Shown here: positions 1 through 11,900 of the stretch, in pieces
How positions within the stretch are numbered: position 1 is the stretch's first letter
How the letters are laid out: the number at the start of each line of letters is the position of its first letter
NCBI GenBank assembly: GCA_025506515.1
Contig: CM046444.1
Location: 74,134,192-74,198,191 of the forward strand
Length of the DNA: 64,000 bases
Origin: Flaveria trinervia
Taxonomy: Eukaryota > Streptophyta > Magnoliopsida > Asterales > Asteraceae
Direction: 5' to 3'
Notes under the pieces: model-generated
What the model was told of the DNA's origin: nothing
Database searches by the model: none
The model's input: the letters and a program-made list of their open reading frames with translations, nothing else
Program-made: the position numbers and the translations under genes

Positions 1-1281
1 TTCCCGGTCCTTGATTTCCAGCTATGGCCATCGTCTGATGCTGGTTGTTCCCTTGTTGGCCCGGTGCCCGATTCAATTTGGGGCACATGTTTCTGTAGTG
101 ATCAGGGCTTCCACACTCATAACAGCCCCTGACGTTCCCAGCGGGGTTTACCGCGTTGACTGGTGCGACCATATTCGGCGCTATTCTGCAGTCTCTTGCT
201 AAATGCTCCAGGCGTCTACAGTTAGCACACACCCGGCACGGCATAACTGGGGGATGATGAAAGTTGCACCTATCGCATCTGGGGTGCGGACCACATACTC
301 TCGCCTGCCCTGGGTCACGGCCACAAAATTTCTGGTTGTCTTGGCCTTTTCTCGAATTTCCCAGCACTCGACCGGCTCGTTTCCCCAACTTCTTTCTTTT
401 CTCTGCTCCCCTACCCAATACCCCTGTTCTCACCATCTCATCAGTTAGAGCGCCAGCCTTCAGAATTGCGCTCTGAATAGTAGGAGGAGCAGCTGTGGTT
501 ACCATTGGCCGTATTTGAGGCGCAAGTCCCCAAATATACCTCTCTATCCTTTTTGATTCCGGGGTGACCAGATGCGAAACCAATCTTGCTAGCTCGTGAA
601 AACGATTGGCGTAAGCTGCATGCTCAGCCCCCACCATAGCATGATTCCAGAACTCATGCTCAAGTTTTTGCATATCGTTAAGAGGACTACTCCTCAGTGA
701 TTAGGGCTTTGAAGTCATCCCATGACATTTTCATCGCCGATTCTCTTCCCCTAGCCTGAATCTGAGTGTTCCACCACGTTAGTGCCTTGCCCTGTAGTGA
801 GCATGTGGCATACTTAATCCTTTGACTGTCGAGGATTCGCTGATGTCGATCACGGCCTCCATCTTTTCAAGCCATCTGGTCAGGGCTATGGCTCCACGTT
901 TGCCATCAAACTCTCTTGGTTTACAAGCCACAAATTCCTTGTATGAACATCCCCGCCTAGCATTCACAACCCCGGTCTCATTAACAATTCCAGTTTCGTT
1001 ACCGGCTATACCACCATTTCCGGTCTCCTGATTGCTTTCGTTCCCAGTCGGGTTCCCATTATCCTCATTATCATTGCCACCGTCCCCGTGGGGGTGAGAA
1101 TTCTAAAGAGCATCGCTCACTTGGGCCACGATAGTCGGAATCAGTGCGGCAGCTGTTGAGAGATTAAGGCTGCCATATCAGTGTTTCTTGTTCCGGAGTG
1201 ACATTGGTAGGACCATCACTTGTTCTCGGTGCTATACCTCTGCCTCTGCCTCTGCCTCTCGGGGTAACTTCGAGGAGGCAT
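1..1281 (-). pseudogene. gag: Ty3/gypsy (Tekay-like) gag, partial and broken
   Basis: Retrotransposon capsid/nucleocapsid region that runs off the left edge, so pol would lie outside the window. The start is set at 1281-1279, giving MPPRSYPER followed by an RQ-rich stretch from a CCTCTG hexamer repeat. The capsid part near 960-780 carries CSYKEF and REFDGKRGAIALTRWLEKME; further on I read TWWNTQ, SWDDFKAL and EHEFWNHAMVG in other frames. A Cys-rich segment at about 215-290 is followed by a CCHC zinc knuckle at 83-124 (CYECGSPDHYRNMC), the nucleic-acid-binding motif. It is broken by a frameshift near 800-850 and by stop codons near 680-700. Tekay assignment comes from recognition of the sequence type. 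Confidence 0.9.
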
Positions 1282-1853
1282 GTTCTAATTAAGAATAGTA
1301 AACGCATAAGTTTTAACCATTGCAGGACACATTATCCATGTCACATTAAGGCCTAACTTTCCGGGTTAATGCCATACTTATGGTTGTCACACATGGCTTA
1401 CAAATCATGAAATTCTCACACCATGTATAAGTAATGTCCAAACAGTAGTCCATCATAATAATGGCATATCCATGCATGAAATCAAGTTTAGTCTAACGGA
1501 GGTTGTCTATTTCCTCCTCTCTCAGGTCTCAGACATAACCTCCTCGGGGTAAATCCCAGTGTCTAAGGTCAAACGCAATACCATGATCTATGAAGATCTC
1601 TTTGGGTTCAATACCCGGATTGATAAAACAACTCGGTGCGCAGAGGGAAAAAGAAGATCCAATACAAGCATCCCGTAAAGAGTGAGCACAAGGGCTCCCT
1701 CACAGGGTGAAATAATCACGAAACAGATAGATAGCCGAACAAGTAATGAGGAACACGTATGAGATATAAAATGCACACAGCCCTGGCATGCAAATCTACA
1801 TGAAGGTTCCTAGGTTATAGTCTAGGTCAAGTGTATTGCCTAATTCTCTATAA
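1282..1853 (-). other. Untranslated leader of the Ty3 element
   Basis: Sequence between the gag start and the primer-binding site. No open frame is convincing; the short frame at 1588-1776 looks like chance. The position, between PBS and gag, is that of a retrotransposon 5' leader. Confidence 0.6.
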
Positions 1854-1871
1854 CCAATGGCTCTGATACCA
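1854..1871 (-). other. Primer-binding site (initiator tRNA-Met type)
   Basis: On the minus strand this reads TGGTATCAGAGCCATTGG, the usual complement of the 3' end of plant initiator tRNA-Met. It lies three bases from the LTR end at 1875. It fixes the orientation: the LTR at 1875-4428 is the 5' LTR of the gag at 1-1281. Confidence 0.9.
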
Positions 1872-3229
1872 GTCTGTCACACCCCCGCTAAGAGCGGAAA
1901 CACGGGGATGTAACGAGACGGGAATTGTCATAACACATGGTAAGCGATAGAGATGCAATAATAATAATGATGACAAGCGTGTCATGACAACACCTGACAA
2001 CAAGGGGACTTGTGTCGTGCTTAGTCAGTATCACGACAACATAGCCATAAGCATAAATATGATATAGATAAACATAGATAATAACATTGTATGCGATTCC
2101 CATAACCCGGAAACCAGTTACAAAGTGTAATGTTGTTTGAAACAGATACAACAATTGTTTTCAAAATGACAAGTTTAGCCCGGAAATGCATCCTAGGGTC
2201 TCCACTAAGGCAGCACACCTAGAACCTCAGCTAGCATGATCACCTGAAAAGATATGCTCAAAATGGTCAACCAAATTGTTGGTGAGCTCGCATGTTTAAA
2301 AGTAAATAAGTAATGAGCTGTATAAAGTTGTTGCAGAATACCATGCATATAGTTATAAGCAAGCAAAATCACATGACAAGAGCTTTACAACCAAACCTAT
2401 GTCGACAAAGAATCTTGTCGGAATATATTCACCAAGGCCCGTTCTTGGCTTTTGTTGGTACTAACTAGTATACCAACACACGAGGGTGGGGGTGTCAACC
2501 AAGTAGTACTACCAATACCTATCCGTCAGTTCACACACTGGAATTAAATGGTTGTAAGAAAGAACCACAAAGCAAACTCAAGCATGTATTAGATAAGTAC
2601 CCACAAAATAGTAGCACGTTGATTCGAAGTATTAAATTGTATGTATGTTGTACAACATAGAAAACGAGCGAGCATACTTTTCCCCATGTTTGTAAATGTT
2701 TGTAAGGTAGTATACGCATAAAAAGGGGCCACGAAACTCACATGTTAAGTGGTAAGTATGAATGATCAAGATTCCCAACAGTTGAATGCAATGAACAGTC
2801 AAACACCTATTGACAGTTATTGTTAAGCATTAATGACGTGTATAAGCGTATAGTAATGTTTGGTCGGTTCGGTTGTATGGGTTCGGTCGTGGGTAGCACA
2901 CACACAAGCGGACACACGTATCAGATATTATGTAGATCCAAGTACTAAGAGTAGTCGTCATTGCTTATGACATCCGTGTAAAGATCTCATTGTTATGAAA
3001 GATAGCACTTGTTAGTATTTGTAGTTCCAAATGGGTTGTCGATACTTGTAAAATGTTAGGTTGATTTCAATGAAATAGTATGTGCATGTTGATAGCGTTG
3101 ACTTTAATCTTTGTGGTCAAGCAATGACACTTTTTAATGTTACCTTATCATCATTAGACGTTCAAGAGGGAATTCACACTTAACATCATCAGTCACACAA
3201 CAGGACCAGACGCTCGACTCAACGCTCCA

Positions 3230-3665
3230 TTCATACGAATCAACCTTCAATCGTACAAATCAGCTTCATTGGCGTGATTGAACCTTCATTCGTACGACTG
3301 GCATTCAGTCGTACCACACAACACTCAATCGCACGACATAACCTCCATACACACGAATCAACATTCATTCGTACGAATCAGCTTCATTCGTACGACTGAA
3401 CCTTCATTCGTACGATTGGCCTTGAGTCGTGCGATACACGCACAGTCGCATGCATTCATTCACCCGTATTGACTCGATCGCACACACACTCATCCGCATT
3501 GACTCAATCGCACGCACATTCATTCGATCGCACAACTCAGTCGCATGACATCCCTAGTCGCACGATTCAGTCTCCCGAAAGACACAATCGCTTGACTCTG
3601 TCGCACGACTCACCCAGTCGCACGGCTCATTCGCATGACAAACCCAGTCGCCTGGAGTGCAGGTT
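3230..3665. repeat. TCGTACGA / GTCGCACGAC motif array inside the Ty3 LTR
   Basis: The octamer palindrome TCGTACGA occurs four times within 3289-3415, each preceded by CAT, with several one-base variants around it. From about 3430 the pattern shifts to copies of AGTCGCACGACTC and TCGCATGACT. Related GTCGCACGAC copies are at 7312-7460 in the second Ty3 LTR. On the element's strand the array lies downstream of the TATA box, so it would be transcribed. Function unknown. Confidence 0.8.
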
Positions 3666-4040
3666 CGCGACTGCTGAAGTGCAGAGCAGCCTTCGGCTGC
3701 CCCAAGCACGGGTTTTACACAACAAGGACTTCCAGAATCACACAACAAACACACACGAACAAGAAGTACACGCAAAAAGTCATCACACGCACCCACACGA
3801 CCTCTTGTGTTCGAGTTGACCCGAACACCCAAAACCCTAGAAATGGACAGCAGTAAAACAAGCAAGAAATGGACAACCAAGGTTGTCTACGTACAAGGAT
3901 GGAGTAGACTAAGTTGTAGGTGAAGTCTAGACGATGAAAACGTGACCAAACGGGGTGTTTTTGGTGCTAAGAGGAAGATGTGAAGTGGAGAAGAAGATGA
4001 TGAAGAAGAAATGGAGAGAATGAAGAAAATGGTGGGAATG

Positions 4041-4055
4041 GGGTTTTTATACCCA
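4041..4055 (-). promoter_or_regulatory. Candidate TATA box of the Ty3 LTR
   Basis: The minus strand reads GGGTATAAAAACCCC about 380 bases into the LTR. The matching copy in the second Ty3 LTR is near 7848-7862. The spacing from the LTR start fits a U3 promoter. Transcription start not determined. Confidence 0.5.
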
Positions 4056-4428
4056 TCCTAGGTTTGCAAAATGTTAATTTTAGTCCCTGCACTTAGCCCC
4101 TGAGTTTCCAAAGTTTGCTTCAGGTGAAAACGAGTTTAAAATGTTCGTTGTATTAAGGTTAAAAGCATGTTTAATGGTAATTGATAGCTTAAAATGGTTT
4201 TATAATGACAATGGTTATAATTAAAAATGATACATTTGGTGATAATGGTGATGAAATTTATAAAAGGTTTATGCTTAGCACAAGTTCACAGGAGGAGGAA
4301 GTACAGGCACATGGGTAATAAAGAAGACATGATTCTTAAAGCAGGAGTTCATGAAGAAGAGGAAGAATAATTAAAATAATTCTGCTTAATTATGTCGTTC
4401 GACGGACCTTAATGTGACGGATGTCACA

Positions 4429-4442
4429 GTATCCCCTAGTTG
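4429..4442 (-). other. Polypurine tract of the truncated Ty3 element
   Basis: CAACTAGGGGATAC on the minus strand lies between the pol stop (4463) and the LTR start (TGTGACA at 4428), the position from which plus-strand DNA synthesis is primed. It shows that the pol at 4463-7311 ends in this LTR. Confidence 0.7.
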
Positions 4443-4462
4443 AGAGAATTTCGTCCTGAAAT

Positions 4463-7311
4463 TCAGCTGGAGTTAGGTCCAAGAGTATCATCCACGAATA
4501 GGTGTGGGTATTTGAGTTTCATTTGATCTTCCCGTTCCCATGTAAACTCTGGCCCTCGCTTTGAATTCCACCTTACGCGAACAATTGATATTCTACTGCG
4601 CTTCAACTGTTTGACCTTACGATCCATGATCTCAACGGGTTCCTCAATAAAATGAAGCTTTTCGTCGATGTTGATATCCTCAATTGGTACGTGAAGTGAT
4701 TCGTCAGCCAAACACTTCTTCAGGTTCGACACATGAAAAGTATCATGCACACCGTTGAGTTCTTGTGGTAACCTTAATCGGTAAGCCACGGACCAATTCT
4801 TTCTGTAATCTCGAATGGTCCAACGTATCTTGGGGCTAACTTGCCTTTCTTTCCAACCGAACAACTCCTTTCCATGGACAGACTTTGAGTAACACTTGGT
4901 CCCCAACGCTGAATTCTAGAGGCTTCCGACGATTGTCGGCATAGCTCTTTTGGCGATCTCTAGCGGCCTTCAGTCTATCTTTGATTTGGAAGATCTTGTC
5001 GGTTGTTCCTGAATGATCTCTGGGCCTGTTAACTGACGTTCACCAATCTCGGCCCAACAAACGGGTGATCTACACTTCCTTCTGTACAACGCTTCGAACG
5101 GAGCACACCCAATGCTTGTATGGTAGCTGTTATTGTAAGGGAACTCAATCAATGGCAAATGGGTGTCCCAACTATCACGAAAGTTGATTACACATGCTCT
5201 TAGCATGTCTTCCAGTTTTGTATGGTTCGCTTACTTTGGCCATATGTTTGAGGATGATAGGCGGTACCCTTGTCTAATCGACTGCCCATCGCTTTCTGTA
5301 GTGTTTGCCAAAATCGTGAAGTGAATCGGCCGTCACGACAGATATGATTGACACCGGCACCCCGTGTCTTATCACGACCTCTTTTATGTACAATCTCGCG
5401 AACTTGTCCATTTTGTAGTCTTCTCGGATTGGCAAAAAATGTGCTTATTTCGTCATTCGATCCACTACGACCCATATCGAGTCATGCCCGTTGCTCGCTC
5501 GAGGGGTTTGGTAATGAAATCCATGGCTATGTTCTCCCATTTCCATTCGGGAATCTCAGGTTGCTGTAACAGTCCCGATGGTTTCTGATGTTCAGCTTTA
5601 ACTTTCGAGCATGTCAAGCATCTGCTGACATACATGGCAATGTCTTTCTTCATGCCTGACCACTAGTACAGATCTTTGAGATCGTGGTACATCTTGTCTG
5701 CGCCAGGATCAATAGAATACCGCATCTTGTAAGCTTCATCCATGACCAAGGTACGTACACCTCCCCACTTGGGTACCGTATACGGTCCACAACTACTGTA
5801 CACCGTCGTCCTTGCACATCAGTTGTTTATCCAACCCTCAGATTCTTCTCCGCAAGGTTTTCTTCTTTCAACGCCTCATTTTGTGCAATTGGATCTGAGC
5901 TTTCAAATGTGCTTGAATGATCAATCCCAAAGCTCGAGCACATAGTGGTTTCACGCGTTCTTTGCGGATTAGAGCATCAGCCACCACATTAGCTTTCCCG
6001 GATGATACCAGATTTCACAATCGTAGTCGCTAAGAAGCTCTACCCAGCGTCGCTGTCGCATATTGAGTTCCTTCTGATCCAGGATATGTTGAAGGTTTTT
6101 ATGATCTGTGTAGATGATGCATTGGTTCCATACACGTAATGCCTCCATATTTTGAGTGCGAATACTATCGCCCAACTCAAGATTATGAGTTGTGTAGTTC
6201 TTCTCGTGCACTTAAGTTGTCGCGAAGCATAGGCAATAACCTTATCTTTCTGCATTAGTACACATCCCAACCCTTGATGCGAAGCATCACAGTATACCAC
6301 AAAGTCATTAGTTCCGTCTGGGAGGGACAATATCGGTGCATTACACAGCTTATCTTTCAGCGTTTGGAATGCTTGTTCTTGTGCATGTCCCCAATGAAAC
6401 TTCTTGTCCTTCTGGGTCAGCAGTGTTAACGGTGAGCGATCTTTGAAAAGTTCACAATGAAACGACGATAGTATCCGGCCAATCCTAAGAATTGTCGAAT
6501 CTCTGAAGGTGTCTGGGGTGTATCCTATTTCTTTACCTCTTCGATCTTTCCGGGATCTACATGAATCCCGTCCTTGTTAACCACATGACCCAAAAACTTC
6601 ACCTCTCGCAGCCAGAATTCACACTTCTAGTACTTGGCGAAATGTTCTTTTCCCTTAACCGTTCCAGTATTGCCCGGAGGTGTTCTTTATGATCCTCTTT
6701 CGATCGAGAGTAGATAAGTATGTCGTCTATGAATACAATCACAAACTTATCTAAGTAAGGTTTGCACACCGATTCATTAGGTCCATAAAACAGCTGGTGC
6801 GTTAGTCAATCCGAACGACATGACCAAGAACTCATAGTGGCCATAACGAGTTCTAAACGCTGTCTTCGGTACGTCCTCTTCGAAAACCCTTAGTTGATGA
6901 TATCCAGATCGAAGGTCGATCTTGGAAACATACGAAGCTCCTGTAACTGATCAAACAGGTCGTCGATCCTGGGGAGAGGATACCGATTCTTCACAGTTAA
7001 TTTGTTCAATTCACGGTAGTTGATGCACATACGGGACGACCCATCCTTCTTCTTGACAAATAACACCGTGCTCCCCAAGGAGAGTGACTCGGCCGAATAA
7101 AACCCTTCTCCAGTAGTTCCTGTAACTCGCTAGATAACTCTTGCATTCAGATGGTGCCAACCGATACGGTGTCTTTGCTACCGTGTAGCTCCAGGAATCA
7201 ACTCAATACGAAATTCCACCTGCCGTGGAGGAGGCAAACCAGACAAGTCATCAGGAAAACATCTGAGTAATCCCGTACCACAGGGATATCTACCAATTTC
7301 TACTCCTCTTC
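4463..7311 (-). pseudogene. pol: Ty3/gypsy pol remnant: RT, RNase H, integrase, chromodomain-like tail
   Basis: Read right to left: RT start (VLFVKKKDGSSRMCINYREL near 7060), catalytic FIDD at 6722-6733, RNase H with YCDASHQGLGCVLMQ near 6300-6250, integrase zinc region (RCLTCSKVKAEH near 5620), core (near 5330-5220) and the integrase C-terminus at 4906-4463 ending in RVRWNSKRGPEFTWE, a chromodomain-like tail typical of Tekay chromoviruses. There are many stops and frameshifts, for example a stop near 6629. In the integrase core the usual CDRDGRF reads CRDGRF and GQSERT reads GQSKRT, so two catalytic positions look lost. Protease and gag are absent: the frame runs directly into LTR sequence at about 7311. 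Confidence 0.9.
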
Positions 7312-8071
7312 CTAGTCGCATGACTCAGTCACCCGAAAGACACAATCGCATGACTATCGCATGACATCCCTATTCGCATGATTCAGTCACCCGAAAGCCA
7401 ATCGCATGACTCAGTCGCACGACTCACCCAGTCGCACGGCTCAATCGCATGAGAGACCCAGTCGCCTGAAGTGCAGGTTCGCGACTACTGAAGTGCAGAG
7501 CAGCCTTCGGCTGCCCCAAGCACGTTTATACAACAAGGACTTCAAAATCACACAACAAACCACACGAACAAGAAGCACACGCCGAAAGTCATCACACGCA
7601 CCTACACGACCTCTGTGTTCGAGTTGACCCGAACACCGAAACCGAAACCCTAGAAATGGACAACAGTAAAACGAGCAAGAAATGGCAACCAAGGTCGTCT
7701 ACCTGCAAGGATGGATAGACTAGTTGTAGGTGAAGTCTAGACGACGAAAACGTGACCAAACGGGCGTTTTTGGTGCTAAGAGGAAGATGTGAAGTGGAGA
7801 AGAAGATGATAAGAAGAATGAGAGAATTAAGAAAATGGCTGGGAATGGGGTTTTTATACCCATCCAGGTTTTGCAAAATGTCAATTTTAGTCCCCGCACT
7901 TACCCCCGAGTTTCCAAAGTTTGCTTCAGTTGAAACATTTAAAAATGTTCATTGTATTAAGGTTAAAAGGTGTTTAATGGTAATTGATAGCTTAAAATGG
8001 TTTTATTAATGAAATGGTTATAATAAATGATACTTTGGTGATAATGGTGATGAATTTATAAAAGGTTTATG
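7312..8071 (-). repeat. Partial Ty3 LTR, left part (split by CoP1)
   Basis: Homologous to about 3470-4270 of the complete Ty3 LTR, including the GTCGCACGAC array, the CTTCGGCTGCCCC segment and the TATA region. It begins abruptly at 7312 next to pol, so the rest of the LTR, the primer-binding site, gag and protease are deleted. At 8071 it is cut by CoP1 and resumes at 20521. Confidence 0.85.
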
Positions 8072-8961
8072 TGACAGGATCAGTGATCACAAGTTTGATG
8101 TATCAGAATATAAAGCAGCGGAATACAAACACGAATTAGACAAATTGTAGCAAGCAATCGATACTTGTAAGCGTTAAGATCGCATACGGTTATAGGGAGA
8201 GAATATGAATTTCTGATTTCTAGGAATGTTTATAGATGTAGAATATTTCTAATCGAATCAATCAATCATTCCATTCAATTGCTCATATCGCTCACAATTA
8301 CAATAGGTTGTCACTCCTTATATAGAGTGCAACAGTCACTGCTGTTATCACGGAAAGTGACAACTGGCAGATCCAATACAGAAATAACTATTCTTAACAA
8401 ACTACTGAAATGTTCACAACTACTGAGAACATATCAGCAAGTTAAGTACAAAATATAAAACTACTGAAACTACAACGACTGAAGAACAAGCTCTTCAGTC
8501 GTTTTACAAAACTACTGAAACATAAAACATAAAACTACTGATATCACAACTACTGAAGAAGTACTCTTCAGCAGTTGTGACAAACTACTGAGGCTTCAGT
8601 ACTTGTTCTTCAGACTTTGACCTTCAGGTGTTTCATCAGCTGATGACTTCAGTAGATATCAGCTGATGTCTTCAGTCTTTGTCTTCAGACTTTGTACATC
8701 ATTGTTGATCTTCAGCACTTGTGAACTCTTCAGCTGTTGTACTTCAGTACTTTGGTCTTTCAGCTTCAGCACTTGTGTTCTTCAGCTGTTGTACTTCAGC
8801 ACTTTGGTTCTTCAGCTGTTAAGGTCTTCAGCACTTGATCTTCAGCTGTTGAAGTCTTCAGCACTTGTCAAACTACTGATGAGGCTTTCAGCAGTTGTTG
8901 TGATACCGTGTGGGACTTAGAGATTTTCTGATCTTGGCTCATTGGTTCTTTTGGTCCAACA
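8072..8961 (-). repeat. CoP1 3' LTR
   Basis: 890 bp with TG...CA ends, almost identical to 19627-20519. U3 (8400-8900) is packed with ACTACTGA, TCAGCTGTTG and TTCAGCACTTG copies. A TATA box (CTATATAAGG on the minus strand) lies at 8316-8325, downstream of the array in the direction of transcription. Confidence 0.95.
8316..8325 (-). promoter_or_regulatory. Candidate TATA box, CoP1 3' LTR
   Basis: CTATATAAGG on the minus strand. The same site in the 5' LTR (19869-19878) would drive the element. It follows the ACTACTGA/CAGCTG array in the direction of transcription. Confidence 0.55.
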
Positions 8962-11900
8962 AACTCCCCCTGAACCAATGCAGCCAAAACCTCTAACTTA
9001 TTTATACTCCCACTTATTGATGGCAAAAATGTTGGTCTTTTTCCTTCTTGATCAGTAGAGAAGATGACCCATGTACGCTCCGGCCTGGGAAGAACCTCAA
9101 ATATTGTTTGGCAGAGTATGAATGGGAACTCTGTTTGGGGAACTGGACACAAGTTGTTATCCCATTCATGAGATTCACTTCCCCATAATGAGTCTGTATG
9201 ACTCACGAACATAGGCCTCAGGAGAACAATTTGTTCCTCTTGAGAGAGTTCTTCAGCTCCTCCTTCGAAGAAGAACTCTGGACCATAGTACTCTGATAAG
9301 TACTTCATGGTCCTGCCATTTTTCAGCTCCACCGTAGTTACCTCCCTGTATACAATTCATCAGGATGGTTGCCTTCAAGGAGTAACTGGAGCTCATTCTT
9401 TTGGATGTCTTCAAGCTTTTTGTATAACAACCCCTTCTTAATCATCTTGTTTTCTAGTAAGGCTTGAGGGTGTCTTCTTTGCTTGGTGAGCTTTCTTGAA
9501 TTCATCAATGATTTCCCAGGTGAGACTACAACGGCCAACATGATGGTAGATTCTATGTTTTTCGTACTTGGCCGTTGTATCTGTGTGGGATAGTTCTTTT
9601 ATGGATTCTAGAACTCACCCTGGGGTCTAGCCATACTCTCACTCTCTCCTTCTGATACTGAAAGGTGTGTCTGAGAGTGTACAGCCTTTGAGCATGCCCT
9701 TTCATGGCTTGAATAGATGATGACTGAGGAAATTCCTTGTCAACCATCTTCAACATTGCTCATCGTGCTGTTTCTGCTGTTCTTCTTCTTCTATCTTGAC
9801 TCTGACCATTTCCCTTTGAGAGTCAGGTGTGATCATGGATTGACTCTGGGGTTTTGGTAGCTTCAGAACAGCAGAGAGTGGCAGACTATCATCTTCATCC
9901 TCTTCTTCTGCTCTTCTTCCATCCTCAGCACCCTTCTCCTTCTACGGGGTACATCACTGGATGATGGTTGGGTTGGTGAAGGGATTGGTTTTGAAGAGAG
10001 AGGATGTTTGATTTTGGCTTAGAGGTTGGTTGGGAGATTTGAGGGATAGGATCTGTTTGAGTGGGTGGAAGGGAAGGTTGATCTAGCATCCTTGTAGTTA
10101 ATTTTGCTTTTGTAAGTTTAGCCATCTCTAACCTTTTGCCAGCCCCAGCCTCATCAAGGGCTTCCACAATGATCCCTTTGTTGAATTGCTCAGACAGACA
10201 GATTCTGGTGGCTATAGCCAGAATGCTGTCCCTGGACCATGCGCGGATCTCCATTAATGATCTTCCCAAGTATTTTGCAATAAATCGGATCATTATTTCC
10301 AACCTCTCTTTCTCAAGAGCATCGTACCCTGCCCATCGGGTTTGTATCTCTTGTACCTCTAACCTTCTGATCTCACTATCCAGTGTGGCTGTGTCAAACC
10401 CCTGCCTGAATAGTTGTTCAATTATTTTATCCATGGAGCGGCTGTGTGTGGTGTCAGCTTCTTTGACCAGCTCCTCCAAGGATTTTTCTTCAGCAGTATG
10501 ATCATCAGCACTTCTCTTTCGCTTGTACGTGAGCAGAGGTTGCTTTTCTTTTCCTCCTCTTCCTCAGATCTTCCTCTTTCTATCTTTCACTGCAGTACTC
10601 TCCCCCTTTTTGGTTGCATTGGAGGAAGGGGTTGGTACCGCAGAAAGAGTCTTGTGGACAGCAGCATCAACCAGGGGCTGTAATGTTGAGGAAAGCCTCT
10701 CATCAAGGGCTTTGATCACTATATCAGTGATTATGGGGTGAGAGAGGGAGGGAATTTTGTAGTATAGCACCTATTTGCTCAGGAGGGTTCTGTTCCTGAG
10801 AAGTAGGGCCTGAAGCAGAGGCGGGTGGTTGATTTTGGGGTGGCTCAGTGTTTTGGGAAACCTTCAAAGGAAGGTGCCATCTGTGGGTGTATGATGGTGG
10901 CAGATGGACTTGCATCCTGAGACATCTTGGCCAGCAGCTCTTTGAGTCTGCTAACCTCATCCTCTAGAATGGTATTTTGAGCAACTACATCATAGAAGAA
11001 GCTCAGGTCATCATCAGTTGATACTGAATCACCTGACCTCCTGCTTAGAGCAGGATTGACATGCACTGGGTGTAGACCAGTTGTGCATGTGCCCCTTGTG
11101 CTTGGTACTGGGGACTTCCCCTCAGGACAATGTCCATCATCAGCTGTTGCCTCTAGGGAGGTCTTAGCAATGTTACCAGCCTCACTCTGGTCATGTGCTG
11201 AGTCAGAGGAGGTGGCAGCCTCACTAGATATTCTAAGCTCCTTCTCTACACCAGGAGATAGAATTGGGAAACCCCTGTGCTGTGGGTTCAAGCACTGTGT
11301 TCCTCCCCCTCAATTGTAGAGGTATTCCCAGTAATAAGTGGTTTCTGGGGAGGGGGTGAGGAGTGCAATTGAGTCAGCACTTGAGCAACTATTAAAGTTG
11401 GGCTGTGAGGGGCGGTTGTTTGGGGTACAGGGGTAGAAGCAGTGTGCACCTGGGGTGGATGGTGCTCTTCAATGGCAATCTCCTCAAGTGAGGAAGATCC
11501 CAGATAAGTAGGTGCCCCTTGGGTTGCTGCAGGCTCCTGTTGAGAGGAAGCCTGAGCGGCTGTGGTGGAGGAGTCATGGTATCCACTAGGGGGTTTGGAC
11601 TAGTGGATATATCCTGCGTTTGTTGTGCAGGAGCATCCTCAGGGGACTCAATTCCCTGAGTAGCCATTTTGGGTTTCTTTTTGTGGGTTTGGTGGGGACA
11701 TTGGATTTGGAGGTGGTGGCTGTGGGTTCCAGCTGCGTGGGTTTTCGCAGCTTGGCAGCCAGTTTGAGTGTCCGGTCGGAGTTGTGCCGGGAGTATACTT
11801 CTGGCAAAACAGCCGTAGCAGGGACTCCCAAGCCAACAAGTCCCTCAGCATTAAGCTGGTCTATTATAATGGCCATTATGAACCGTGGATAGAGTATCCA

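Larger units (their letters stand above)
1875..4428 (-). repeat. Complete Ty3 LTR (2.55 kb) shared by two element bodies
   Basis: On the minus strand it begins TGTGACATCC at 4428 and ends GGGTGTGACA at 1875. On one side it abuts a primer-binding site (1854-1871) and on the other a purine-rich tract plus the end of a pol gene (4429-4463). It therefore serves as 5' LTR for the left body and 3' LTR for the right body, the structure left by unequal recombination or tandem insertion. A TATA box lies at 4041-4055 and a motif array at 3230-3665. Part of it is homologous to 7312-8071 plus 20521-20675. Confidence 0.85.

Noticed and set aside
1855..1872. tRNA gene near the primer-binding sites
   Set aside because: Only the 18-base complement of a tRNA 3' end is present, as expected for a retroelement primer site; there are no cloverleaf arms.
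3230..3665. CRISPR-like array of short repeats
   Set aside because: Spacing is irregular, repeats are 8-12 bases and degenerate, and the context is a plant LTR.
3469..3880. Frames on both strands rich in His/Ser/Thr or Cys/Val across the Ty3 LTR array
   Set aside because: They arise from translating the CGCACGACTC-type repeats and have no homologous function; the region is an LTR.
8666..8920. Leu/Ser-rich repetitive frame in CoP1's LTR, also at 20236-20478
   Set aside because: It is the product of reading the TTCAGCACTTG/TTCAGCTGTTG array; it looks like a repetitive protein but has no start context or conservation beyond the DNA motif.
8868..9332. Envelope glycoprotein gene in CoP1
   Set aside because: The position fits the env-like ORF of SIRE-type elements, but no signal peptide, membrane segment or Cys pattern is visible in any fragment.
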